In this document: piece by piece, positions 1 to 7,310 of the stretch
How positions within the stretch are numbered: position 1 is the stretch's first letter
How the letters are laid out: the number at the start of each line of letters is the position of its first letter
Assembly: GCA_039933215.1 (NCBI GenBank)
Contig: JBDTOO010000002.1
Span: forward strand, 54,707 to 118,706
Direction: 5' to 3'
From: JALYUA01 sp039933215
GTDB taxonomy: Bacteria > Acidobacteriota > Thermoanaerobaculia > UBA5066 > Gp7-AA6
Length of the DNA: 64,000 nt
The notes under the pieces: model-generated
What the model saw: only the letters and a program-made list of their open reading frames with translations
What the model was told of the DNA's origin: nothing
Databases searched by the model: none
Made by a program: the position numbers and the translations under genes

Positions 1-870
1 GGGATCATCCTCGTCGGGATCCGCCTCTCGGTCTTCGACGTGATCGCCCTGGGCGCGCTCGCAATCCCCGTCGTCGCGACGATCGTCGTCGTGGCTCTGA
101 TCGTGACCCCGGCGTTCGCGCGGCGCCTCGGAGTCTCGGCGCGGTTCGGGATCCTGACCGCGGCCGCCACGGCCATCTGCGGGGTGACGGCGGCGCTCGC
201 CGTCGCGCCGGCCATCGAAGCCGACGAGCGCGAAGTGGCCTACACCGTCGCGATCGTCACGCTGTTCGGTGCCATCGCGATGTTCGTCGACCCTTACCTC
301 GCGCACGCCCTTTTCGGGAAGACGTCGGCCTCGGTGGGCCTCTTCCTGGGAACGGGAATCCACGACACGTCGCAGGTGATGGGCGCCGCGCTCTCCTACA
401 AGGAGCTCTTCCACGACGAGCGCGCGCTGAAGGTGGCCACGGTCACGAAGCTCACGCGCAACGTCTTCCTGGCCGCGGTCGTTCCCGCGCTCGCGTACCT
501 GCACGCCCGGGGAAACGCCGCGCACGGCTCCGTCCGCCGGCGGATTCCGTTCGCGACGCTCTTTCCCCTCTTCGTGCTCGGATTTCTCGCGATGGCGCTC
601 GTGCGCTCCGGAGGGGACGGCATGCTCGCCCGGGGCAGCTCCGCCTACGGGATCTGGGAGGCGGCGGGATGGGCGCGGATCACGAAGGCGGCCGGCGAGA
701 CCTGGGCGGGCGCGGCGCTCGCCACGGCGATGGCGGGCGTCGGGCTCACGACTCGATTCGAAGTCTTCCGGGGCCTCGGCGCGCGGCCGCTCTACGTCGG
801 CGCCGTCTCCGCGACGGTCGTGAGCGCCCTCGCGCTCCTCCTGGCGGCGCTCGTCGGCCCGAGGATGTGA
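1..870 (+). CDS. YeiH/UPF0324-family membrane permease (5' truncated by window edge)
   Basis: The frame is open from the first base, so the N-terminus lies outside the window. About 289 residues are visible. The protein is a string of hydrophobic helices typical of a polytopic inner-membrane carrier. The stretch GTGIHDTSQVMGAALSY, near residue 118, is the kind of conserved motif seen in the YeiH/UPF0324 family (putative sulfate exporter family). Substrate specificity in this family is poorly established, so anion export is only the family label. It ends 28 bp from the stop of the convergent M56 peptidase gene. I see no defect in the visible part. Confidence 0.8.
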   Translation, partial: GIILVGIRLSVFDVIALGALAIPVVATIVVVALIVTPAFARRLGVSARFGILTAAATAICGVTAALAVAPAIEADEREVAYTVAIVTLFGAIAMFVDPYLAHALFGKTSASVGLFLGTGIHDTSQVMGAALSYKELFHDERALKVATVTKLTRNVFLAAVVPALAYLHARGNAAHGSVRRRIPFATLFPLFVLGFLAMALVRSGGDGMLARGSSAYGIWEAAGWARITKAAGETWAGAALATAMAGVGLTTRFEVFRGLGARPLYVGAVSATVVSALALLLAALVGPRM

Positions 871-897
871 CCGACCCGCATACCCGGGAGAGGCGCC

Positions 898-3312
898 TCA
901 GTTCTCGGCGACTTCGCGATCCTCTCGGGCGTCGATCATCTGCTGCGCCTTGCGGAACCGGGGATCGCGGCGCAGGTTGTCGAGGTCTCGGTCCTGGCGG
1001 AGCGTCTCCTCTTCGCCGAACCCGGCGGCCAGTGACTGAAAGAGAACGTCGAACGCCGCGTCCTTCTGGTCGAGCCGCGCGTACGAGCACGCGAGGTTGT
1101 AGAGGCTCGCGCTCCTGCGGTAGCCCAGGTCGAGGGCCTTGCGGAACGACACGACGGCCGCGTCGGGCTGTTCCCCGCGGATCTGGGCGTAGCCGAGATT
1201 GAACCAGGCCCGGCCGAGGGTCGGGTGCCGCAGGGCGGCCTTCCGAGCGTGCTCGACGGCCTCGCGCCAGGCGGGGCGGTTGGTCGAGCGAAGCCATTTT
1301 TTCCAGATTTCGACCGACGGCGTCTGGAGCTCCTCGGCGAGCGTCTGCAGCTCGGGGAAGCGAGGATCCTTTCGGATCGCCTCGAGATCGTCGTCATCGG
1401 CGAGATGCGACGGATTGTCGAATCCGTTCTCGAGCGAGCGCCGGAGGGCGTCGAGAGCCGGTCCCGTCTCGCCCGCGAGCGATAGGGCGCACGCCTCGTT
1501 GTAGAAGGACGTCCCCGGGCGGTTTCCGAGCTCCGCCGAGCGATGGAAGGCTTTCGCCGAGAGGGCGTAGTCGCCGTTTTTCAGCAGGTGGAGGGCCGAT
1601 TCATAGAACGCGTTGCCGTCCTTCGTTTCCTGTGAGGCGAGGCGTTCGTAGCGCGCCGCGGCTTCCCGGGCGGCGTCGCGTTTCGCCGCCATCTTCCGGT
1701 CTTTGGATTCGTGCTGAAGCGCCGCGAAGCGCGGATCCGAGCGGAGGTCGTCGAGATCGTCGTCGCTCTCGAGATATTTCTCGAGCTCGAAGCCCGCGGC
1801 CTCCGCTTTCGCGAGCCACTCGAATGCGCGATCCTTGTCGCCCTTGAGTGCATAGCCGCACGCGATGTTGTAGCTCGCCGCTTCCTCGCGGCAGCCGGCG
1901 TCGATCGACTTCTGGAACGCTTCGATCGCCTCATCGAAGCGCTCGCGGCGGTGGAGTCTCATGCCGCGCTCGTACGAGTCGCAGGACTCCAGCCTGACCT
2001 TCCCGGATTTCCATTTCGAAGCGAGGACGAACCCCGCGTCGCTCGCCGCCTCGGGTGCGGCTGGAACGGGATTCGGACTGGCCGAACGGATGCTCTCGCG
2101 GCCGCGTTCCTTCGGGCAGAAGGGCTTCTGGTGCTTCGTCGACCCGCCGCTTCTCACGTCGGCGGGCGTCCAGAGAGACGCCACCTGATCCGCACCGGCG
2201 GGCAGCGCGGCGGCCGAGGCGGAGCGGTCCGACCACGGCTGGACGGCCGAGAGGACGAGGACGGCGAAAAGAACGCCGAGGGCCGCACCGCGCATTTCGG
2301 CGCGGGTCGGCCCCCGGCGATGGAGGCCCGGATCCAGGATGGCGCGCATCCGACCCTCGAACTGGGACGGACGAGCCATCGCCATGACGGGCAGCGCCCG
2401 GGCCGTCGCGGGCTTCAAGCTCCGCACGATCCCGAGAAGGTGCGCCGCGTACACGGAAGGTTTGGTGCCGTGATCGAGAACGAGGTCGTCGCAGGCGCGC
2501 TCGCAGCTGCGCCGCGCTTCACGCCGCGCGAGATACACGAGCGGATGGAACCAGTAGACGGCGGCGGCGAGCTCGGCGACGACCAGGGTCAGCCAGTCCC
2601 CGCGGCGCACGTGCGCGAGCTCGTGGAGCAGCACCACCCGACGCCGCTCGGGCGACCATTTTCGGGCGGCGTCGTTAACGAGGAGGACGGGCCTGCGGAT
2701 CCCCGAGGTCATCGCGACCGGGACGTCAGCGCTCGCGACGAGCCGGATGGCGCGCGAGATGCCCAGTCGCCGCGCGAGCTCGTCCGCCGCGTCCGTCCAG
2801 GCAGCGTCGCCCACGAGGCGGCCGTCGTCTGCGATCCGGCGCACCCGGCGGAAGCCGAATGCGAGCCGCGCGAGGGACAGGATCGCTCCGGCGAGCCACG
2901 CGGCGATCAGCAGGCGGGCGATCGACTGCGGCGTCCACGGCGGCGTCGCGGGAGCCGGCGCGGGCTCTTTGAATCGCGTCTCGGCCGCCGGGACGCCGCT
3001 CGCGGCTTCTGCGGCGACCGGCATCTCCACGGCAGACTCCGACGGGGGGAGGGCGGTGTCGTCGGCATCGACGGCGTCCGCGGGCAGGAGGCGGGGAACG
3101 AGTGGGATCGAGAAGGAAGGCACGACGGCGGTCGCGAGCGGCAGCGCGAGCGCACCGGCGAGCCCGAGCATCGCGACGAGATGCCGCGCGGACGCGGAGA
3201 GCCGGCGCAGGCCGTAGAGGGTCAGGAGCACGAGGGCGAGAAGGAACGTGACCTTCAGCGACAGGTCGAGTCCGAAGCGGGCCGCCGCGAGGGCGAACGT
3301 TTGAGGGTCCAT
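898..3312 (-). CDS. BlaR1-type M56 membrane metallopeptidase with C-terminal TPR-like repeats
   Basis: This is an 804-residue protein. Membrane helices lie near residues 18-35, 43-65 and 130-150. A zinc protease motif HELAH sits at about 230-234, followed by CERACDD near 270-276, as in M56 peptidases. Another helix follows near residue 350. The C-terminal half has repeated blocks of the type SASLYNLACSYA and ASYNIACGYALKGDKDRAF, which read as TPRs, in place of the penicillin-binding sensor of true BlaR1. I chose the ATG at 3312 because GAGGAGGGG lies just upstream. An in-frame GTG at 3330 would itself be part of that ribosome site. The gene starts one base after the BlaI stop, so the two are surely one operon. 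By family logic it cleaves the repressor on sensing a signal; what the TPRs sense is unknown. Confidence 0.88.
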   Translation of the reverse strand: MDPQTFALAAARFGLDLSLKVTFLLALVLLTLYGLRRLSASARHLVAMLGLAGALALPLATAVVPSFSIPLVPRLLPADAVDADDTALPPSESAVEMPVAAEAASGVPAAETRFKEPAPAPATPPWTPQSIARLLIAAWLAGAILSLARLAFGFRRVRRIADDGRLVGDAAWTDAADELARRLGISRAIRLVASADVPVAMTSGIRRPVLLVNDAARKWSPERRRVVLLHELAHVRRGDWLTLVVAELAAAVYWFHPLVYLARREARRSCERACDDLVLDHGTKPSVYAAHLLGIVRSLKPATARALPVMAMARPSQFEGRMRAILDPGLHRRGPTRAEMRGAALGVLFAVLVLSAVQPWSDRSASAAALPAGADQVASLWTPADVRSGGSTKHQKPFCPKERGRESIRSASPNPVPAAPEAASDAGFVLASKWKSGKVRLESCDSYERGMRLHRRERFDEAIEAFQKSIDAGCREEAASYNIACGYALKGDKDRAFEWLAKAEAAGFELEKYLESDDDLDDLRSDPRFAALQHESKDRKMAAKRDAAREAAARYERLASQETKDGNAFYESALHLLKNGDYALSAKAFHRSAELGNRPGTSFYNEACALSLAGETGPALDALRRSLENGFDNPSHLADDDDLEAIRKDPRFPELQTLAEELQTPSVEIWKKWLRSTNRPAWREAVEHARKAALRHPTLGRAWFNLGYAQIRGEQPDAAVVSFRKALDLGYRRSASLYNLACSYARLDQKDAAFDVLFQSLAAGFGEEETLRQDRDLDNLRRDPRFRKAQQMIDAREDREVAEN

Positions 3313-3313
3313 C

Positions 3314-3703
3314 TCAGCGCCCCTCCTCACGGGCGTTTTCGATCAGTTGGGAGAGGCGGTCGAGATCGTTCTCGGAGAGCTCCGATCGCTTGACGTCGAG
3401 CAGCGCGGCGACGGCCTTCTCGGGAGATCCCTCGAAGAAGGTGTTCACGAGACTCTGCATCGCCGAGCGCCGGGCCCGGTCGGGAGCGAGCGTCGGCAGG
3501 AAGACGTAGCGCGTCCGGTCGGCCACGTGCCGGAGGTGGCCCTTGGTCTCGAGGATCCGCAGGAGAGCCCGCACCGCCGAGTTGGAGGGCGGATCCGGGA
3601 GCGCCTCGAGGACTTCGGTCGCCGTGGCCTGGCCGGTGCGGTAGATCACTTCCATGATCTGGCGCTCCCGGCGGCTCAACTGATCCAGGGGGATCTTCTT
3701 CAT
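3314..3703 (-). CDS. BlaI/MecI/CopY-family winged-helix repressor
   Basis: The 129-residue length fits the family. The N-terminal winged helix contains LSRRERQIMEVIYRTGQATA and the segment SNSAVRALLRILETKGHL, both typical of BlaI/MecI DNA-binding domains. The C-terminal helix would dimerise. It is followed immediately by the M56 peptidase, the standard repressor/protease pairing. GGAGG precedes the ATG. Two palindromes lie in its own promoter, so autorepression relieved by proteolysis is the expected control. The induced regulon beyond this operon cannot be read from the window. Confidence 0.92.
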   Translation of the reverse strand: MKKIPLDQLSRRERQIMEVIYRTGQATATEVLEALPDPPSNSAVRALLRILETKGHLRHVADRTRYVFLPTLAPDRARRSAMQSLVNTFFEGSPEKAVAALLDVKRSELSENDLDRLSQLIENAREEGR

Positions 3704-3717
3704 GGGGCCTCCGCGAT

Positions 3718-3749
3718 GCTAAAAAACTAGCAGATGCTAAAAATTTAGC
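3718..3749. promoter_or_regulatory. Twin BlaI operators
   Basis: Two near-identical dyads, GCTAAAAAACTAGC (3718-3731) and GCTAAAAATTTAGC (3736-3749), are spaced 18 bp centre to centre. Each is preceded by GAT. The second has perfect GCTAAA/TTTAGC arms. They are AT-rich islands in very GC-rich DNA and sit between the -10 box and the BlaI start. Placement and symmetry fit operators for the adjacent repressor. Confidence 0.75.
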
Positions 3750-3762
3750 TCTCGGAAGTCAA
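3734..3762 (-). promoter_or_regulatory. Sigma70-type promoter of the blaI-M56 operon
   Basis: Read on the minus strand, TTGACT (3762-3757) is followed by a 17-base spacer and TAGCAT (3739-3734). Transcription would start near 3727 and give a short leader to the BlaI ATG at 3703. The upstream operator overlaps the spacer and the -10 box, which explains repression by promoter occlusion. Confidence 0.7.
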
Positions 3763-3815
3763 GTACGCACGGCCCGGGAAAAGGTTTTTCGGACGAAGGC
3801 GCGAGTCGGAGGGGC

Positions 3816-4043
3816 TCAGCTCTCCCGGAGAGGCAGCCGGGCGGAGCCCGGTCGGTCGTCCGGGGCGCCGCCCACCTCGAATCGCTCGTGGAGGGCCGCC
3901 TGGTAGGAGAAGTTGCAGGTGGGGTTCGCGCACGCCAGGACGAGACGGCGGACCCCTTCCAGGTCGATCGGAGAACCGCAGGCGGGACAGACCCCCGAGA
4001 ACATGAGGCGCAGCCGGGTGCTCTCGAATTCCTCGCGGGTCAT
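3816..4043 (-). CDS. Small zinc-ribbon-like protein, function unknown
   Basis: This is a 75-residue protein with CPACG near residue 19 and CANPTC near 38, a C-x2-C / C-x4-C arrangement that could bind one zinc. The ATG is preceded by AGGAGG at good spacing. I do not recognise the family. It is one of several small Cys-containing proteins in the first 17 kb with strong ribosome sites. The 112 bp to the BlaI promoter hold no other gene. Confidence 0.6.
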   Translation of the reverse strand: MTREEFESTRLRLMFSGVCPACGSPIDLEGVRRLVLACANPTCNFSYQAALHERFEVGGAPDDRPGSARLPLRES

Positions 4044-4255
4044 CGGTCCTCCTGGATGAAGGGCGCCGCCGGCCGGAGGGACGCGCCGCCCGTCGAGCCG
4101 TCTCGACGGGCGAAAACGACGCGGCTCGGCTCACACAAGGGGAGTGGCGCCTCCGGTCTCGATGAAATGGATTGTGACGGAATACAGACTAAGCCCCGCG
4201 GCCACCGAAGTAAAGGACCGCGTCTCCCGCCGACGGAAGCGCCGTGGCGTTCCCC

Positions 4256-4954
4256 TCAGGAGGAGATCAGCTTCGCGATCGCGAACGCGGCGCCGGCCGC
4301 GATGCCGCCGACGACCGTCGTCTGCCACGCGCTGCGAAGCGGCTTCTTTACCGTGAACAGGCCCTTCACCCATCCGAAGGCGAACAGCGCGACGAGCGTC
4401 ATCGCCACGGAGGCGAGGAGCGCCGAGGAGTTCTCGTGCACGAAAAAGTAGGGGGAAAGGGGGACGAGGCCTCCGGCGACGTACGAGGCGGCGATCGTCA
4501 GAGCGCTCTGCCGCGCGCGGGCCGGGTCTGGCTTCTCGAGGCCGAGCTCGAACTTCATCATGAAGTCGACCCAGCGCTTCCGGTCGCGGGAGAGCGAATC
4601 GGCGGCCGCGATGGAGGCGTCCCGGGGCAGGCCGTACTCCTCGAGGAGCTCGGCCACCTCCCGCGTCTCCTCTTCGGGAATCTCGATCGTCTCCCGCTTT
4701 TCGCGGGCGAGCTCCGCGGCGTAGTGCTCCGCGTCCGTCCGCGCGGCGAGGTAGCCTCCGAGACCCATCGCGATCGATCCGGCCGCGATCTCGGCCAGCC
4801 CCGCCGTGATCACCACCCTCGTCGAATCGACGGCCCCCGAGAGCCCGGCCGCGAGGGCGAACGGCACCGTGAGCCCGTCGGACATGCCGATGACGACGTC
4901 GCGGATGGTCGCCGACGCGGTGAAGTGCTTTTCGACGTGCGGGGTCTGGGGCAA
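4256..4954 (-). CDS. VIT1/CCC1-family transporter (Fe/Mn type)
   Basis: The 232-residue product has the VIT1/CCC1 signature IRDVVIGMSDGLTVPFALAA at the first helix, a cytoplasmic acidic segment rich in Glu (about residues 75-120), and three further helices. Family members move Fe2+ or Mn2+ out of the cytosol; which metal this one moves is not visible. I place the start at the TTG at 4954 because GGGAGG lies 5 bp upstream and the family starts close to this point. An ATG further upstream (5158) would overlap the divergent regulator and add about 68 non-conserved residues. Confidence 0.85.
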   Translation of the reverse strand: MPQTPHVEKHFTASATIRDVVIGMSDGLTVPFALAAGLSGAVDSTRVVITAGLAEIAAGSIAMGLGGYLAARTDAEHYAAELAREKRETIEIPEEETREVAELLEEYGLPRDASIAAADSLSRDRKRWVDFMMKFELGLEKPDPARARQSALTIAASYVAGGLVPLSPYFFVHENSSALLASVAMTLVALFAFGWVKGLFTVKKPLRSAWQTTVVGGIAAGAAFAIAKLISS

Positions 4955-5147
4955 GGCGCCTCCCGGTACGGCGCACTCTATTTCGGAAATCAGGGCCGCG
5001 AGGAGTTGGAACGCGCGAGGAGCGGGCCGGAGGACGGTTGTGCGCAGGAGAACATGTCCTTCCGCGTACCGCTTTGTACGGGAACTGACACTACTGTCGA
5101 TTGTCTCGCAGGTAGCCCAGAACGGGCTGGCGCCTGAGAAAGGCGCC

Positions 5148-5861
5148 ATGAGCATCAAACCCTCTGTCAGAAATCACCTGCTTGCGAGTCTCCCCGATCC
5201 GGAGATGCGCCGGCTCACTCCCTCCCTGCAACCTCACACCTGGCGCATCCGCGAAGAGCTCCATCAGCCGGGCAAGCCCCTGGACTTCGTCTACTTCCCC
5301 GTGAGCGGCGTGGCCTCACTCGTCACGAGCATGGAGGATGGGACGACGGTGGAGGCGGCGACCGTCGGCAACGAGGGACTGGTCGGCCTGCCGATGTTTC
5401 TCGAAACGGGGACCGTCTCGATCGAAGCGTTCGTCCAGATCCCCGGCGAATGCCTCCGCATGAAGGCGTCGATCTTCCGGGCCGAGATGCAGAACGGCGG
5501 CGTGCTCCGCGAGGTCGCCCAGATCTATACCCAGGTCCTGTTGCGCTTCGTCGCCCAGTCTTCGGCCTGCAACCGTCTCCACTCCCTCCGGCAGCGTTGC
5601 GCCCGATGGCTAATGCTCTCCCACGACCGCGTCGTTGGCGACGCGTTTCTTCTCACGCAGGAGTTCCTCTCGCAGATGCTCGGAGTACGCCGCGCGACCG
5701 TGACGGTGGCGGCCGGCGAGCTTCGACAGCTCGGTCTGATCACCTACCGCCAGGGCCGGATCCAGATCGACGATCGCGATGGCCTCGAACAGGCCGCGTG
5801 CGAATGTTACGGCGTCATCCGTCGGGAGTTCGACCGGCTGGCCCGGTTCAAGTCGAAGTAA
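5148..5861 (+). CDS. Crp/Fnr-family transcriptional regulator
   Basis: The 237-residue protein begins at ATG 5148, just after AGAAAGG. An N-terminal cyclic-nucleotide-binding-like beta roll contains YFPVSGVASLVTSMEDGTTV and VGNEGLVGLPMFL. A C-terminal winged helix contains LTQEFLSQMLGVRRATVTVA as the recognition region. There is no N-terminal Cys cluster, so it is not an Fnr-type iron-sulfur sensor. It is close to a subgroup of Crp-like proteins common in soil bacteria whose ligand is unknown. It is divergent from the VIT1-type gene, but I see no Crp-type dyad that would prove control of that gene. Confidence 0.88.
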   Translation: MSIKPSVRNHLLASLPDPEMRRLTPSLQPHTWRIREELHQPGKPLDFVYFPVSGVASLVTSMEDGTTVEAATVGNEGLVGLPMFLETGTVSIEAFVQIPGECLRMKASIFRAEMQNGGVLREVAQIYTQVLLRFVAQSSACNRLHSLRQRCARWLMLSHDRVVGDAFLLTQEFLSQMLGVRRATVTVAAGELRQLGLITYRQGRIQIDDRDGLEQAACECYGVIRREFDRLARFKSK

Positions 5862-5897
5862 CGGCGGCGCACGCGGACCGTCGTCTGCCGCTTACCC

Positions 5898-6497
5898 CTA
5901 AAGCTTCGGGACCGCCTGCTGCTCGCCGCCATGGCCATCGGCGCGGTTCTCGTCGCCAGGCGACGTGATCCGGATCGTGGCGCTTCCGCCGGGTTCACGC
6001 TGCGGAGCGCTCTCGGCCATCTGCAGCTTTCCGGAGCGCCACGAGCACACCGTGCAGAAGCGGTTCGTAGCTTCCCGGTTGCGCGTCGGAAGCGCGACAC
6101 CGCATCCTGCGCACTCCGGCGGCGGCAGGAGATCCGCGCTCGCGATCGCCATCGACCGATGCAGACGGCGCGAAGCGTCTTCGGCGTTCGAGGCGGAGAG
6201 GCTCGCACCCATGCCGAGGCGGGCGTTCATGACGGCGCGGGCGATAGCCAGAGCGCGCGTCTCGCCGCTGCCGGTCGACAACCGCTCGCGCGAAGTCTGG
6301 AAGACGATCCAGAACGTGCAGTACCAGACGCCTTCGATCTGCTCGATGGAGCAGGGCATGTCCTGCATCTCGAGGCGTCGGAGGAGACGGTTCGCCGCCT
6401 TTTCGCTCGTCGAGTACGGCGGCGTCTTCTTCTTGGCGTCGCCGTTTAACTTGCGCTCGATCTGGCGGTCGAGTTCCGGCCCGGCATCGTTGAGCAT
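5898..6497 (-). CDS. Hypothetical protein with a possible ABA-sandwich fold and zinc finger
   Basis: The 199-residue product has two visible parts. Residues about 28-95 contain SEKAANRLLRRLE, WYCTFWIVF and GETRALAIARAVMNARL, which resembles the layout of the small phage ABA-sandwich domain (weak, by memory only). Residues about 125-155 contain CAGCG and FCTVC, a likely four-Cys zinc finger. The C-terminal tail is rich in Gly, Pro and charged residues and looks disordered. No clear ribosome site precedes the ATG. It is convergent with the Crp/Fnr gene 36 bp away. Function unknown. Confidence 0.5.
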   Translation of the reverse strand: MLNDAGPELDRQIERKLNGDAKKKTPPYSTSEKAANRLLRRLEMQDMPCSIEQIEGVWYCTFWIVFQTSRERLSTGSGETRALAIARAVMNARLGMGASLSASNAEDASRRLHRSMAIASADLLPPPECAGCGVALPTRNREATNRFCTVCSWRSGKLQMAESAPQREPGGSATIRITSPGDENRADGHGGEQQAVPKL

Positions 6498-6596
6498 GAG
6501 ACGTTCACGTTAAAACCCCCGCTGCACGGAGTCAGTACGTGTCCGTACAGCAGCTTGTCCGCCAGCGTACGGCCGAGATAAGGCCCTTCCAAAGAG

Positions 6597-6675
6597 GTCA
6601 TCGGGAGCGGAGCGACGGGTCCGTCCCCGCTCTTTCACGCGGACGGACCCTCTTCGCTCCGCTCCGTCCGATGAC
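6597..6675. repeat. 79-bp interrupted palindrome between two minus-strand genes
   Basis: Three nested arms pair: GTCATCGG (6597-6604) with CCGATGAC (6668-6675); GAGCGGAGCGA (6605-6615) with TCGCTCCGCTC (6654-6664), plus the flanking base pair at 6604/6665; and GGGTCCGTCC (6617-6626) with GGACGGACCC (6641-6650) around a 14-base loop. It lies in the 204-bp gap between the 64-residue acidic protein gene and the zinc-finger protein gene. As RNA it would make a very stable rod. It could be a terminator for the upstream small gene or a REP-like element. No T tract follows. Confidence 0.7.
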
Positions 6676-6701
6676 GCTCGTCCGTTCGGTGGAGGAAGAA
6701 A

Positions 6702-6896
6702 TTAACGGCGGGCGGCGGTGGGCGCCATGGGAACGGTGTCTTCGCCGACGTCGTCCTGATCGACCTCGATCGACGCCGTCAGCGTTTCGTCGTCCTCGTC
6801 GGAGCATCCGAATCCGCGGCCGGGGAGAAAGCCACCCAGGTTGTTGCTCCGCCGTCCGTCGACGCGATCCAGGTCCATCCAGTCTTCGATCGCCAT
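6702..6896 (-). CDS. Small acidic protein of 64 residues, unknown function
   Basis: The product starts MAIEDWMDLD and ends in a tail rich in Asp, Glu and Pro (CSDEDDETLT, VDQDDVGEDT). The centre GGFLPGRGFGCS holds the only Cys. The start is fixed by GGGAGG five bases before the ATG at 6896. A longer reading to 6974 lacks a ribosome site. The strong initiation signal and uniform acidic composition make a real gene likely despite its size. No family is recognised. Confidence 0.55.
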   Translation of the reverse strand: MAIEDWMDLDRVDGRRSNNLGGFLPGRGFGCSDEDDETLTASIEVDQDDVGEDTVPMAPTAARR

Positions 6897-7075
6897 GAGA
6901 CCTCCCGGTGCTGTCCCCGGAGCGCTGCAACAGGCGTTCCCTCGTCGGCGGGCGGCGCAAGCCTTTGAACGCAAGGCCCTTACAACATCCGGTTTCCCGT
7001 CCGGCTGACGAGAATGCGCGGGACGGAGCTGAATCGCGGCCGAACTTTGTCAGCCGGGCGGGCGAGACGCGGAGG

Positions 7076-7231
7076 CTAGGTGTGCCCCCGGCATTCGGGG
7101 TGCTCGCAGGCGCATTCCTCGAATTCCATCTTGTGCAGCGCGCATGGCTCGGAGCAGTAATCCGGGGCGCTCCCCTCCCCGGTCGCGAGGCACGTACAGG
7201 GCAGATGTCGGCACTTCTCGGCGGTGGCCAT
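7076..7231 (-). CDS. Bacterial metallothionein (SmtA/BmtA type)
   Basis: This is a 51-residue Cys/His-rich protein with nine Cys. The order C-x4-C-x-C, then DYCSEPCA, then ECACEHPECRGH, matches the SmtA/BmtA layout (N-terminal C-x-C pair, central YCSxxCA, C-terminal CxCxHxxC). Such proteins bind a Zn4 cluster and buffer Zn, Cd and related metals in the cytosol. GAGGAGG lies just before the ATG at 7231. It is divergent from the AAA+ ATPase gene, and a dyad lies between them. Small size makes it easy to miss. Confidence 0.82.
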   Translation of the reverse strand: MATAEKCRHLPCTCLATGEGSAPDYCSEPCALHKMEFEECACEHPECRGHT

Positions 7232-7253
7232 GGCGCCTCCTCTTCCTCTCCAT

Positions 7254-7272
7254 CGGTGCAACAACTGCACCG
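7254..7272. promoter_or_regulatory. Dyad between metallothionein and AAA+ genes, possible operator
   Basis: CGGTGCA (7254-7260) and TGCACCG (7266-7272) form a perfect 7-bp inverted repeat with a 5-bp centre, 23 bp upstream of the metallothionein start. The symmetry suits a dimeric regulator, perhaps a metal sensor, but it does not match the SmtB consensus I know. Assignment is inference. Confidence 0.4.
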
Positions 7273-7310
7273 GACCGCGCCACTGGCCCCCGAATTGCTC
7301 CGCCCGGGGC

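Noticed and set aside
5085..5147. GGCGCC pair and GTAC dyad before the Crp/Fnr gene as an operator
   Set aside because: GGCGCC is self-palindromic and common at this GC content; the dyads do not match a Crp-type site.
4955..5158. Longer N-terminus of the VIT1/CCC1-type transporter
   Set aside because: It would overlap the divergent Crp/Fnr start and adds residues unlike the family; the TTG at 4954 has a good ribosome site.
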